From NCBI GenBank assembly GCA_035532475.1, contig DATKQY010000060.1, forward strand, positions 1 through 19,002: a DNA stretch of 19,002 bases, in the 5' to 3' direction. The position numbers were made by a program, and so were the translations under genes. The stretch's first letter is position 1, and each line of letters starts with the position of its first letter. This DNA comes from DATKQY01 sp035532475 (GTDB lineage Bacteria > Actinomycetota > Acidimicrobiia > Acidimicrobiales > Bog-793). The notes under the pieces are model-generated. The model was not told where the DNA came from, did not search any database, and saw only the letters and a list, made by a program, of their open reading frames with translations. Positions 6,657 to 14,219 of this stretch are shown here, piece after piece.

Positions 6657-7321
6657 GCTCCCCGGCGCGCCCGCGCGTCTTCCTCGTCGACGACCACCAG
6701 CTGTTCCGCGCCGGCGTGCGCGGCGAGCTCGGCGACGCCGTCGAGGTCGTCGGCGAGGCCGACGACGTCGCGCCGGCGATCGAGCTGATCGGCGAGCGGC
6801 TGCCCGATGTCGTCCTGCTCGACGTCCACCTGCCGAGTGGCGGCGGCCAGGCCGTCGTCGAGGCCGTCAAGGTGCACCACCCCCAGGTGCGCTTCCTCGC
6901 CCTGTCCGTCTCGGACGCGCCCGAGGACGTCATCGGCGTGATCCGGGCCGGCGCCCGCGGTTACGTGACGAAGACCATCTCGACGGCGGAGCTGATCGAC
7001 GCGGTGCAGCGCGTGGCCGGGGGCGACGCGGTCTTCTCCTCGCGCCTCGCGGGGTTCGTCCTCGACGCGTTCGCCGCGCTGCCGGCCGACGTCGAGGTGG
7101 GCGCGAGCCCTTCGTTCGACCCCGAGCTCGACCAGCTGTCGCCGCGCGAGCGTGAGGTGCTGCGGCTGATCGCGCGCGGCTACAGCTACAAGGAGCTCGC
7201 GCGGGAGCTGTCGATCTCCACGAAGACCGTGGAGAGCCACGTCTCGGCCGTCCTGCGCAAGCTCCAGCTGTCGAGCCGCCATCAGCTGACCCGGTGGGCG
7301 ACCGAGCGGCGACTCGTGTGA
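6653..7321 (+). CDS. LuxR/NarL-type response regulator
   Basis: This 222-residue DNA-binding regulator is the evident partner of the kinase just upstream. The receiver domain (8-125) has the acidic pair Asp13-Asp14, phospho-acceptor Asp57 (VVLLDVHLP), Ser85 and Lys107 (GYVTKTIS). A LuxR-type helix-turn-helix occupies about 163-217 (LSPREREVLRLIARGYSYKE, STKTVESHVSAVLRKLQ). Translation starts at a GTG whose last two bases begin the kinase stop (GTGA overlap), indicating tight translational coupling. Likely targets are its own operon and the divergent PspC-DUF1707 genes, though that is inference. Confidence 0.93.
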   Translation: MSSPARPRVFLVDDHQLFRAGVRGELGDAVEVVGEADDVAPAIELIGERLPDVVLLDVHLPSGGGQAVVEAVKVHHPQVRFLALSVSDAPEDVIGVIRAGARGYVTKTISTAELIDAVQRVAGGDAVFSSRLAGFVLDAFAALPADVEVGASPSFDPELDQLSPREREVLRLIARGYSYKELARELSISTKTVESHVSAVLRKLQLSSRHQLTRWATERRLV

Positions 7322-7410
7322 GGGCGGCCCGGATCGACATCGGGCGGAGCGGCCACGAGCGGGCGGGCGGGGTGCCGAGCACGCGGCCTGTCCGCTCGCC
7401 GCAACGGGTC

Positions 7411-7444
7411 GGCGGGCGGCGCGGCCCGAGGGGCGCCGCCCGCC
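7411..7444 (+). terminator. Strong hairpin after the two-component operon
   Basis: A perfect 12-bp stem (GGCGGGCGGCGC paired with GCGCCGCCCGCC) with a 10-nt loop lies 90 bp after the response-regulator stop and 120 bp before the next gene. There is no T-run, so it would be an L-shaped actinobacterial-type terminator or an mRNA-stabilising structure. Confidence 0.5.
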
Positions 7445-7565
7445 GGGCGGCAGTCCTCGCGCCGGCGGCAGGTGACCGCTCCGGGCCTGACGCGCGGCGC
7501 CGGATAAGGTCGTGGGCGGCGCGTGCAGTCGAGCAGGCGCGTGCCGTCGAGCAGAGGAGGGGCCG

Positions 7566-8153
7566 ATGACGATGACCGGAAGGCGAGCTGCGTTCACGTC
7601 CTTCGAGGACGCCACTCGGGACGACTGGGCGATCATCACTCCCCAGATCCGGGATCTGCAGACCTCGGTACCGGACCGCATCCTCGAGCAGCTCCGCTAC
7701 CAGCAGAATGACTACGGCGGCTTCCCGATCGACCGGCTGCAGCACACCTTGCAGACCGCGACGCGAGCCGAGCGGGACGGGCGCGACGAGGAGTACGTCG
7801 TCTGCGCGCTGATCCACGACATCGGCGACAACCTCGCGCCGCTCAACCACCCGGCGGTCGCGGCGGCGATCGTGAAGCCCTTCGTCTCCGAGGCGAACCA
7901 CTGGATGGTGGCGCACCACGGCATCTTCCAGGGCTACTACTTCTGGCACCACATCGGCCTCGACCGCGACGCTCGCGAGGCCTACCGGGACTCCCCGTAC
8001 TTCGACTACACGGCGGAGTTCTGCGCCAAGTACGACCAGGTGGCGTTCGACGGGGACTACCGCAGCGAACCGCTCGAGCACTTCGAGCCGCTCGTGCGCG
8101 CCTACTTCGGCCAGTCGGCGGCCGCCGGCAAGCTCCACAACACCGGCACCTGA
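7566..8153 (+). CDS. HD-domain protein, PhnZ/MIOX-like putative diiron oxygenase (paralogue 2)
   Basis: This 195-residue HD protein is closely related to the product at 2506; by eye more than half of the residues match over about 125 positions. The ligand set is His60 (RLQHTLQTA), His84-Asp85 (LIHDIGD), His95 (LNHPA), His117 or His118 (VAHHG) and Asp157 (KYDQ). Tyr50 lies ten residues before His60, the spacing of the iron-coordinating Tyr24/His34 pair recalled for PhnZ; paralogue 1 lacks a tyrosine there. The conserved GLDRDAR...YRDSPYFD block follows. The ATG at 7566 has a strong GGAGGGG site 5 nt upstream; a longer upstream frame is not credible. It stands alone, convergent with the deacylase gene 10 bp away. 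Substrate unknown; oxygenase activity is inferred from ligands. Confidence 0.82.
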   Translation: MTMTGRRAAFTSFEDATRDDWAIITPQIRDLQTSVPDRILEQLRYQQNDYGGFPIDRLQHTLQTATRAERDGRDEEYVVCALIHDIGDNLAPLNHPAVAAAIVKPFVSEANHWMVAHHGIFQGYYFWHHIGLDRDAREAYRDSPYFDYTAEFCAKYDQVAFDGDYRSEPLEHFEPLVRAYFGQSAAAGKLHNTGT

Positions 8154-8163
8154 GCCGCGAGCG

Positions 8164-8661
8164 TCAGGCGGGGGAGCTCCCCCCGGCTGCGGCCGGCGCC
8201 TCGACCCGCACCTCGCGTGCCGCGGCGACGCGCCGGAGCTCGTCGAAGTCGGTCGGGAAGATGCTGTGGGGCGTGCCCGCCGCGGCCCAGATCGTCGGGA
8301 ACGCCCGCAGATCCGCGTCGATCAGCACCGTGAGCGCAGAGCGATGGCCGAGCGGCGCCACGCCGCCGATCGGCTGGCCGGTCGCCGCCCGCACCTCGTC
8401 GGCCGTTGCCCGCCGCAGCGACGACCAGCCCATCGCGCCCGCGAGGTGCGCGGTGTCGACGCGGTGCGCGCCGCTCGTGAGGACCAGGACCGGCTCGCCG
8501 TCCGCCACGAAGACGAGGCTGTTGGCGATGGCCCCGACCGCGCACCCGAGCGCGGCCGCGGCGTCGGCTGCGGTGCGCGTCGAGTCGTCGAGCTCTCGGA
8601 CCTCCCCCCGCGCACCCGCCCGGGCGAGGGCATCGGCGACGCGCTGCACGCTCGGATGCAC
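8164..8661 (-). CDS. YbaK/ProX-family aminoacyl-tRNA deacylase-like protein
   Basis: This 165-residue single-domain protein is of the YbaK/EbsC (trans-editing deacylase) family, which removes mischarged amino acids from tRNA. Recognisable blocks are IANSLVF (45-51), LVLTSGAHRVDTAHLAGAMG (59-78), ATADEVRAATGQPIGGVAPLG (85-105), a VLIDADL strand (112-118) and the closing AAAGTPHSIFPT (126-137). Where E. coli YbaK has its conserved catalytic-site lysine (FKTLL), this protein has Asn47, as I recall from other actinobacterial members. The GTG at 8661 gives the normal family length; the frame is open further upstream (ATG at 8808) but that part is unlike the family. A TACCGT hexamer 6 nt before the GTG would fit leaderless expression. 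tRNA substrate cannot be assigned. Confidence 0.85.
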   Translation of the reverse strand: MHPSVQRVADALARAGARGEVRELDDSTRTAADAAAALGCAVGAIANSLVFVADGEPVLVLTSGAHRVDTAHLAGAMGWSSLRRATADEVRAATGQPIGGVAPLGHRSALTVLIDADLRAFPTIWAAAGTPHSIFPTDFDELRRVAAAREVRVEAPAAAGGSSPA

Positions 8662-8890
8662 GGGCCAACGGTAGCCGCCGACCGTTCCGACCGAGCTCCT
8701 CCGGCGCCCGCCCGCCGACACGCGCCGCGCCGTGGCCGGGTGCACCCGGGTCGAGGTGGCCGGTCGCCACGAGGACCCCGCCCGGGTCCGCTCGGGCTCC
8801 GCCGGCACCGATCGCCTCCGCCGCGCGCGGTGGCGGACCGACGCTCCGTTCGGCTTCTCTTGCTCGTGGGCATCGGCCGACGGCTCGCCC

Positions 8891-9154
8891 TCACCGGCAG
8901 GAGGGGCTGACGGTCGTCGGCCGGACCGTCTGCACGGCCTGCACCCTGCTCCGCCGGCGCACGGTGCGCGTGAGCCGGCCGATCCCGGCCCGCACCCCAG
9001 CGACGCCGGGCGACTCCGAGAACGGCCGGACGCCGCGCCGCGCCGAGCGGGCGGGTACGAGCGGCTTCCAGTCGGCGCCGTCGCGGCTGTCGGCGCCGAA
9101 CCACGGTGACGCCAGCAGCGCCGCGCCGACCGCCGCCGCGATCACCCAGCCCAT
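8891..9154 (-). CDS. Small putative exported or membrane-anchored protein
   Basis: This 87-residue frame has strongly biased G/C third positions (only three exceptions), which supports coding. It begins with a hydrophobic segment (GWVIAAAVGAALLASPWF, residues 2-19) that could be a membrane anchor or signal sequence, followed by a basic, Arg-rich soluble part. The ATG has GAGGCGG about 7 nt upstream. I recognise no family. It lies between the deacylase gene and the divergent LysR gene. It could still be a chance frame in GC-rich DNA. Confidence 0.45.
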   Translation of the reverse strand: MGWVIAAAVGAALLASPWFGADSRDGADWKPLVPARSARRGVRPFSESPGVAGVRAGIGRLTRTVRRRSRVQAVQTVRPTTVSPSCR

Positions 9155-9232
9155 GTGCCCGCCGCCTCGACACGTGGCGCTCCGCCCCGGTGGTGGTGGA
9201 TCTGCACCAAGCCATCGTGCGCCGCGTCATCC

Positions 9233-9277
9233 TGAAGCACAATCGATGAGTTGCGAAGAGTTGTGAAGCATGACTTA
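9233..9277 (+). promoter_or_regulatory. Repeat-rich promoter region of the LysR gene
   Basis: Just before the LysR start are a tandem 10-bp repeat, GAGTTGCGAA/GAGTTGTGAA (9248-9257 and 9258-9267, 9 of 10 identical), and two TGAAGCA copies 31 bp apart (9233 and 9264), which puts them on the same DNA face. The segment is less GC-rich than its surroundings. It probably contains the promoter and autoregulatory sites. No ribosome site is obvious before ATG 9278. Confidence 0.4.
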
Positions 9278-10210
9278 ATGGTGGCGGTGATCGACGTCCG
9301 CCGGCTCAGAGTGCTGAAGGCCGTTGTGGACACCGGGTCGGTGTCGGCCGCCGCCGCCGCCCTCAGCTACACCCCCTCGGCGGTGAGCCAGAACGTCACC
9401 GCGCTCGAGCGCGAGACCGGAGCGCTGCTCCTCGAGCGCGCGGGCAGGGGCGTGCGGCCCACCGACGCGGCGCTGCTCCTCTGCGAGCACGCCGCCCGCG
9501 TGCTCGCCTCGATCCAGGAAGCCGAGGATGCGCTGGCGGCCCTGCGGACCGGCCAGATCGGCCGGATCCGCCTCGGCGCCTTCCCCACGGCCGGGTCCTC
9601 GCTCGTCCCGGGCGCCCTCGCGGCCTTCCAGCGCAGCCATCCGAAGGTGGCGCTCGACCTCACGGTCGTCGAGCCCGACGAGGCGATCACCAGCCTGCGC
9701 AACGGCGTGATCGACGTGGCGGTCGTCGTCGAGACCTTCGGGGTCGGGGAGGACCCGGACGACGGGCTCTTGCGTTGCCATCTCCTCGCGGACCCCTTCC
9801 GCATCGTGCTGCCTCGCGGCCACCGCTTGGCCGTGCACCGCAGCGTCGACCTCGCGGCGCTCTCCGGCGAGCGCTGGATCCGGGTCAGCTCGTGTCCCGG
9901 CTACTGCCAACAGGTCGTGGACGACGCGTGCGTCCGGGCCGGCTTCCAGCCGGTCTTCGCCCTGGAGGCGGACGAGTACCCGACGGCGCAGGGCTTTGTC
10001 GCCGCCGACCTCGGCGTGGCGCTCGTGCCGCTCCTCGCCCTTGGCGCCTCGGTCCATCCCGGCGTCGTCGTGCGGCGCGTGAAGGGCGACCGGCCGGTGC
10101 GCCAGGTCTGGGCCGCCACCCGACGGGCGATCGTCGACCAGGCGCCGGTGCGGGCGATGCTGGACCACCTGGAGGACGCGGCCCGGCACTTCGACACGGA
10201 CGGCGGCTGA
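9278..10210 (+). CDS. LysR-family transcriptional regulator
   Basis: This 310-residue protein has the LysR layout. An N-terminal winged helix-turn-helix at about 5-65 has DVRRLRVLKAVVDTGSVSAAA, TPSAVSQNVTALERETGALLLER and RGVRPTDAA. A linker helix to about 90 is followed by a two-lobed periplasmic-binding-protein-like effector domain (about 95-300). The start is uncertain: TTG 9251, ATG 9278 and GTG 9287 are all in frame. I used the ATG; GTG 9287 would give the common short N-terminus. It reads into the DinB-like gene 17 bp downstream and then the PLP decarboxylase, so it probably regulates its own operon in response to a small ligand. Ligand unknown. Confidence 0.92.
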   Translation: MVAVIDVRRLRVLKAVVDTGSVSAAAAALSYTPSAVSQNVTALERETGALLLERAGRGVRPTDAALLLCEHAARVLASIQEAEDALAALRTGQIGRIRLGAFPTAGSSLVPGALAAFQRSHPKVALDLTVVEPDEAITSLRNGVIDVAVVVETFGVGEDPDDGLLRCHLLADPFRIVLPRGHRLAVHRSVDLAALSGERWIRVSSCPGYCQQVVDDACVRAGFQPVFALEADEYPTAQGFVAADLGVALVPLLALGASVHPGVVVRRVKGDRPVRQVWAATRRAIVDQAPVRAMLDHLEDAARHFDTDGG

Positions 10211-10227
10211 CGGGCCGCCGGGACGCG

Positions 10228-10788
10228 ATGCCCACGGATACCGCGCTGGCCGGCGGCGACTGGTTCCGCATCGTCGAGGGCACCTGTCGTCAGTGTGGCC
10301 TGACGGCCTCACAGATCGACCGGTACGACCTCGCCGGCGCCGTCGGCGCCGAGTGCGAGCGCTGGGTGGTGCTCCTCGTCGAGCACCTCCAGACGCCGGA
10401 CCTCCGGTCCCGCCCCGACGCGACGACGTGGTCGGCCCTCGAGTACGCGGCCCACGTGCGCGACGTGCTCGCGGTCTTCGCGGACCGCGTCGAGCTCACC
10501 CTTGCCGAGGACGGGCCGGAGTTCGGCTGGTGGGACCACGAGGCGGCCGCGGTGGCGGAGCGCTACAACGACCAGGACCCCGAGCTCGTCGCGCTGGTAC
10601 TGCTCGCCCGGGCGCGACGCCTCGCGGCCCTCCTCGGCTCCGTCGAGCCCCGCCAGTGGGGGCGCGAGGGCACCCGCCGGGGCACGGAGCGCTTCACGGT
10701 GGACGGCCTCGGGCGCTTCGCCCTGCACGAGACCCGTCACCACCGCCTCGACGCCGAGCGCTCGCTCGCTCGGGCCAGTGGGTCCTGA
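10228..10788 (+). CDS. DinB-like metal-binding protein
   Basis: This 186-residue four-helix-bundle protein is of the DinB/mycothiol-dependent isomerase type. The expected metal triad is visible as His76 (YAAHVRDVL), His167 and His171 (LHETRHH). An N-terminal CRQCG (Cys20, Cys23) precedes the bundle, as in many actinobacterial DinB proteins that start with a CxxC segment. Members include thiol-dependent transferases and isomerases, but most are uncharacterised. The ATG has a weak GGGAC site and lies 17 bp after the LysR stop; the end overlaps the next gene by 11 bp. The operon context suggests it works with the PLP decarboxylase, for example in detoxifying or modifying an amine. That is inference. 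Confidence 0.8.
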   Translation: MPTDTALAGGDWFRIVEGTCRQCGLTASQIDRYDLAGAVGAECERWVVLLVEHLQTPDLRSRPDATTWSALEYAAHVRDVLAVFADRVELTLAEDGPEFGWWDHEAAAVAERYNDQDPELVALVLLARARRLAALLGSVEPRQWGREGTRRGTERFTVDGLGRFALHETRHHRLDAERSLARASGS

Positions 10789-12160
10789 CCATCCGGTCGG
10801 GCCGCCCGACGGCCGCGACGAGCTGCTGGCCGATGCGGCGCGTCGCGCCCGCCGCTACCTCGACGGGGTGGCGAGCCGGCCGGTCGCGCCGGGGCGTGAC
10901 GCGCTCGACGCGCTCGACGGCCTCGACTTCGCCCTGCCTGCCCGGGGCGTGGCGCCCGGCGAGGTCCTCGCGCTCCTCGACGAGGTCGGCTCGCCGGCGA
11001 CCGTCGCGACCGCGGGTCCGCGCTACTTCGGCTTCGTGAACGGCGGCGCGCTCCCGATCGCCGTCGCGGCGTCGTGGCTCCTCGCCGCGTGGGACCAGAA
11101 CGACGCGCTGGCCGTGATGTCGCCGGTCGCGGCCCGCCTCGACGAGGTCGCCCTCAGGTGGGTGGTCGAGCTCCTCCGGCTTCCGCCGGGCACGGCCGGC
11201 GGCTTCGTGACCGGCGCCTCGATGGCGAACGCCACCTGCCTCGCGGCGGCACGCGACGCCGTGCTGACGGACGCGGGCTGGGACGCGGCCGCCCTCGGGC
11301 TGGTCGGCGCGCCCGCCGTCCAGGTCGTCGTCGGGACGGAGGCGCACGCCACGGTGCACAAGGCGCTCGGTCTGGTCGGGCTCGGGCGGGACCGCGCGCG
11401 CAGGCTCGCCGTCGACGCCCAAGGCCGCGTGCTCGCCGGGGAGCTGCCGGCGCTCGAACCGCCGGCGATCGTCTGCCTGCAGGCGGGGAACGTCAACAGC
11501 GGGGCCAGCGACCCGTTCGGCCCCTTGATCACCTGGGCGCACGAGGGCGGTGCGTGGGTGCACGTCGACGGGGCGTTCGGGCTCTGGGCGGCGGCGAGCC
11601 CGGAGCTCGCGGGCCAGGTCGCGGGCGTCGGGGGTGCCGACTCGTGGGCGACCGACGCCCACAAATGGCTGAACACGACCTACGACTGCGGGATCGCCCT
11701 CGTGCGTGACGGCGACGCGCTGCGCCGCGCGATGCGCGCCGACGCCGCCTACCTCACGCCGTCGGCGGGCCGCGAGCCGATGCACCACACGCCCCAGTCG
11801 TCCCAGCGCGCCCGCGGCGCAGAGGTCTGGGCGGTCCTCGCCGCGCTCGGGCGCGACGGGCTGGCCGAGCTCGTCGCCCGGACCGCCCGCCTCGCCCGCC
11901 GCTTCGCCGGGGGGCTGGAGGCGGCCGGCGGCGAGATCCTGAACGAGGTGGTGCTCAACCAGGTGGTGGTGGCCTTCGGGGACGCCGGGCGCACCGAGGC
12001 GGTGATCGCCGCCGTCCAGCACGACGGGACGTGCTGGTGCGGCCCCACCACCTGGCACGGCCGTCGGGCGATGCGCGTCAGCGTCAGCTGCTGGGAGACG
12101 ACCGACGCCGACGTCGACCGCAGCGTGGCTGCGATCGACGCCGTGCTCGCCGGCTGCTAG
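10778..12160 (+). CDS. PLP-dependent group II decarboxylase family protein
   Basis: This 460-residue fold-type I PLP enzyme is of the aromatic-amino-acid/glutamate decarboxylase superfamily. Diagnostic residues are His190 in EAHATVHKA (ring stacking), Asp264 in HVDGAFG (pyridine nitrogen) and Lys296 in TDAHKWLNTTYDCG (Schiff base). PRYFGFVNGGALP near residue 81 is the usual substrate-entry segment. It likely removes CO2 from an amino acid to yield an amine; the substrate cannot be told. The GTG at 10778 is the best start: it lies in frame inside the end of the DinB-like gene, giving an 11-bp overlap, and no closer start precedes the conserved part. Third gene of a LysR-led operon, ending 16 bp from a convergent gene. 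Confidence 0.9.
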   Translation: MGPDHPVGPPDGRDELLADAARRARRYLDGVASRPVAPGRDALDALDGLDFALPARGVAPGEVLALLDEVGSPATVATAGPRYFGFVNGGALPIAVAASWLLAAWDQNDALAVMSPVAARLDEVALRWVVELLRLPPGTAGGFVTGASMANATCLAAARDAVLTDAGWDAAALGLVGAPAVQVVVGTEAHATVHKALGLVGLGRDRARRLAVDAQGRVLAGELPALEPPAIVCLQAGNVNSGASDPFGPLITWAHEGGAWVHVDGAFGLWAAASPELAGQVAGVGGADSWATDAHKWLNTTYDCGIALVRDGDALRRAMRADAAYLTPSAGREPMHHTPQSSQRARGAEVWAVLAALGRDGLAELVARTARLARRFAGGLEAAGGEILNEVVLNQVVVAFGDAGRTEAVIAAVQHDGTCWCGPTTWHGRRAMRVSVSCWETTDADVDRSVAAIDAVLAGC

Positions 12161-12176
12161 TCGCCCGCCGGTCGCC

Positions 12177-13538
12177 TCAGCCGATCGCGTTGGCCGACAG
12201 CGCGCCGAGCGCGAGGGAGCGGCCGCTTCGCTCGAGGTCGCGGACGATCGTCGCCCAGTCGGCCGCGATCGTCGCCAGGTCCTGCGGGCGGAAGACGCCG
12301 AGCTCGGCGTCGAGGTCCTGCAAGAGCGTGCGCGTCGGGCTGACGTACCACTGGCCGTCGACCTCGACGGTGACGATCCCCGTGTCCGGGCGCACGCCCG
12401 AGAGCCGTTCGAGGATCGGTCGCAGCGGCGCCGGCACCAGCGCGAGCGCCTTCGTGCGCTCGGCGCCGGTCGCGCACTCGCGCTTCGTCTTGGCGGGCAG
12501 CGCGATGGTCACGCACCGGCCGGCGAAGGTCATCGTCAGGCGGATGCTCCTTACCCCCACCACCGCGCCCAGGCTGTCGATCTTCACCAAGGTGGCGTCG
12601 CCGAGCGGCTCGGAGGACAGGCCGAGCTCGTTCACCTGGATGCTCGCCGCGGCGCGCGCCCGCGCGGTCGAGGCGTCGGTCCCGGCGAGGAAGCGCGGGG
12701 CGTAGGCCTGCAGCGCCGCCATCTCGTTCGGCGCCAGGTCGGCGATCAGCCCGCGGAGGTCGAAGCTGGCGGCCGACCGCACGAACGAGGTGACCGCCGC
12801 GTCCGGGCTCGAGCCGCCCGCCGGCGTGATGCCGCCGGCCGGGGGCAAGACGTCGCGCTGACCAGCGGCGCGAAGCGAGTCGACGGCTGCGGTGTAGCCG
12901 AGGCTCACGTACCAGCCGCCGTCCTGCCTCACCGCCACGATGCCGGAGCGACCGGTGCTCGCACGAGCGGTGTTCGAGCGCGAGCCGTGGAGCGCGGCGC
13001 CGGCGATGCCGGTGACGAAGCTCCCGAGCGGCAGCTTCGCCAGGTCGTAGCCGGCGGTGGCGTGACCGCCGGTGAGCGAGACCTCGGCGAGGGCGGGGCT
13101 CAGGTAGTGCGTGGTCGTCGTCACGTCGGCGAAGTGGAAGCCGAGGCCGGCGACGTGGGCCAGGTCGGCCGAGGCGGACAGCACGTGGAGACGCTTCAGC
13201 TGGTCGGCGAGGCCGACGAGCCCGGGCTTGATCGCGTCCCGCTCTCCGGGCACCAGGGCATCGAGGGCGCCGAGCAGGTCGCTGTGGTCCGCGGCGGTGA
13301 GGAGCTCGTCGACGGCGCCCGCCGGCGAGGCGCTGCCGCCCGACGAGCCGCCGCTCAGCGCGAGCGACACGCCGATCCCCGTGCCCGCCAGCGCGACCGC
13401 GAGCGCGGCCGCCACGGCGGCGCGCGTGCGCCGGCGCCGCACGGCTGCCGTCCCGGCCGGAACGCCCGGCTCCCCGGCGCCGGCCGCCTGCTCGTCGGCG
13501 GCGCCGGCATCCGATCCCGTGGTCGGCTCCTCAGCCAT
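12177..13538 (-). CDS. Membrane-anchored protein with two repeated extracytoplasmic halves
   Basis: This 453-residue protein has an acidic, disordered cytoplasmic tail, an RRRRTR stop-transfer segment, one membrane helix (about 38-62) and a long Ser/Gly linker. Two similar halves face the outside. Each opens with an AV..L/F..AA..DL.GL...L.P.E motif (75-100 and 247-272) and closes with GIV.V..DG.WYVS (199-212 and 387-400), the pattern of NTF2-like stress or binding domains. Cys342 and Cys355 may form a disulphide. The ATG at 13538 follows a near-perfect AAGGAGGT site. The upstream membrane gene's stop overlaps this start by 8 bp, so they are one operon. No family name can be assigned with confidence. 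Confidence 0.75.
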   Translation of the reverse strand: MAEEPTTGSDAGAADEQAAGAGEPGVPAGTAAVRRRRTRAAVAAALAVALAGTGIGVSLALSGGSSGGSASPAGAVDELLTAADHSDLLGALDALVPGERDAIKPGLVGLADQLKRLHVLSASADLAHVAGLGFHFADVTTTTHYLSPALAEVSLTGGHATAGYDLAKLPLGSFVTGIAGAALHGSRSNTARASTGRSGIVAVRQDGGWYVSLGYTAAVDSLRAAGQRDVLPPAGGITPAGGSSPDAAVTSFVRSAASFDLRGLIADLAPNEMAALQAYAPRFLAGTDASTARARAAASIQVNELGLSSEPLGDATLVKIDSLGAVVGVRSIRLTMTFAGRCVTIALPAKTKRECATGAERTKALALVPAPLRPILERLSGVRPDTGIVTVEVDGQWYVSPTRTLLQDLDAELGVFRPQDLATIAADWATIVRDLERSGRSLALGALSANAIG

Positions 13539-14028
13539 GGTTTCCGAACCTCCTTTTCGACGACCGTCTCCCGATCGCAGACGCGCCTGCAGCTCCCGCC
13601 GCGACGACCCCGATCCCGAGCCACGGCCCCGCCTGCACGCCGACGCCGGGCACGACGAGCACCACGACGGACGCCGCCAGGACGACGGCCGCGACGGCTC
13701 CGGCGAGCCCTGCGGCGATCCTCGCGTGGCCGAGGACGGCGGCGGCGCACGAGCAGGCGACGGCGGCTGGCAGCGCATCGAGCGCGACGAGGAGCAGGCG
13801 GGCCGCACCGGCAGGCAGCAGGCCGGCCGCGGCTGCGGCGGCGCCGAGCGCGAATGCCGACCGGCTGGTCGTGCCGAGCACGGACCACGGCGCGAGGAGC
13901 GTCGCCAACGCGGCGATCCCGAACGCCCCCGGCACGGCGCGCCCCACCGTCCACCGGGGGACGAGCGCGCCGGGCGCGGCGGCGCGCGACCGGGACGCCG
14001 GGCGCCCGGTGCCGACTGTCGCCGCCAT
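13531..14028 (-). CDS. Small four-helix membrane protein of unknown function
   Basis: This 165-residue, Ala/Val/Leu/Gly-rich protein has about four predicted membrane helices (about 33-52, 58-100 as one or two, 105-128, 134-152), a basic N-terminal tail and a basic C-terminus (GRRSSKRRFGNHG). The ATG at 14028 has a strong GGGAGGAG site. It overlaps the start of the anchored repeat protein by 8 bp, so the two are translationally coupled and may form a membrane complex. I recognise no family. Low sequence complexity makes homology claims unsafe. Confidence 0.7.
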   Translation of the reverse strand: MAATVGTGRPASRSRAAAPGALVPRWTVGRAVPGAFGIAALATLLAPWSVLGTTSRSAFALGAAAAAAGLLPAGAARLLLVALDALPAAVACSCAAAVLGHARIAAGLAGAVAAVVLAASVVVLVVPGVGVQAGPWLGIGVVAAGAAGASAIGRRSSKRRFGNHG

Positions 14029-14200
14029 GTCGTCTCCTCCCGCCGGCCGGTGGCGCGGCGATTCGGACCCGCCGCCGGGGCATCCCGGCGAACGCCAGCT
14101 CCTAACGACGCGCGCCCGACGGTCCTGAAGTCGCGCCCGGCGCCGTGGCCGTCGCCGACGTCCCCGGCGGGCCACGCGTCGGAGCGCCAGACTGACCGGC

Positions 14201-14219
14201 GGACGCCGCGCCGGCGTCC
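14201..14219 (+). promoter_or_regulatory. Hairpin in the tryptophanase leader
   Basis: A perfect 8-bp stem (GGACGCCG / CGGCGTCC) with a 3-nt CGC loop ends 26 bp before the ATG of the lyase gene. An AAGGGTGG ribosome site follows. There is no T-run and no TnaC-like Trp-containing leader peptide that I can see. It could affect translation or mRNA stability. Confidence 0.35.

Noticed and set aside
10694..12058. Long minus-strand frame opposite the PLP decarboxylase
   Set aside because: The plus strand has the PLP lysine and His/Asp motifs; the minus frame is Arg/Pro/Val/Gly-rich with no family features.
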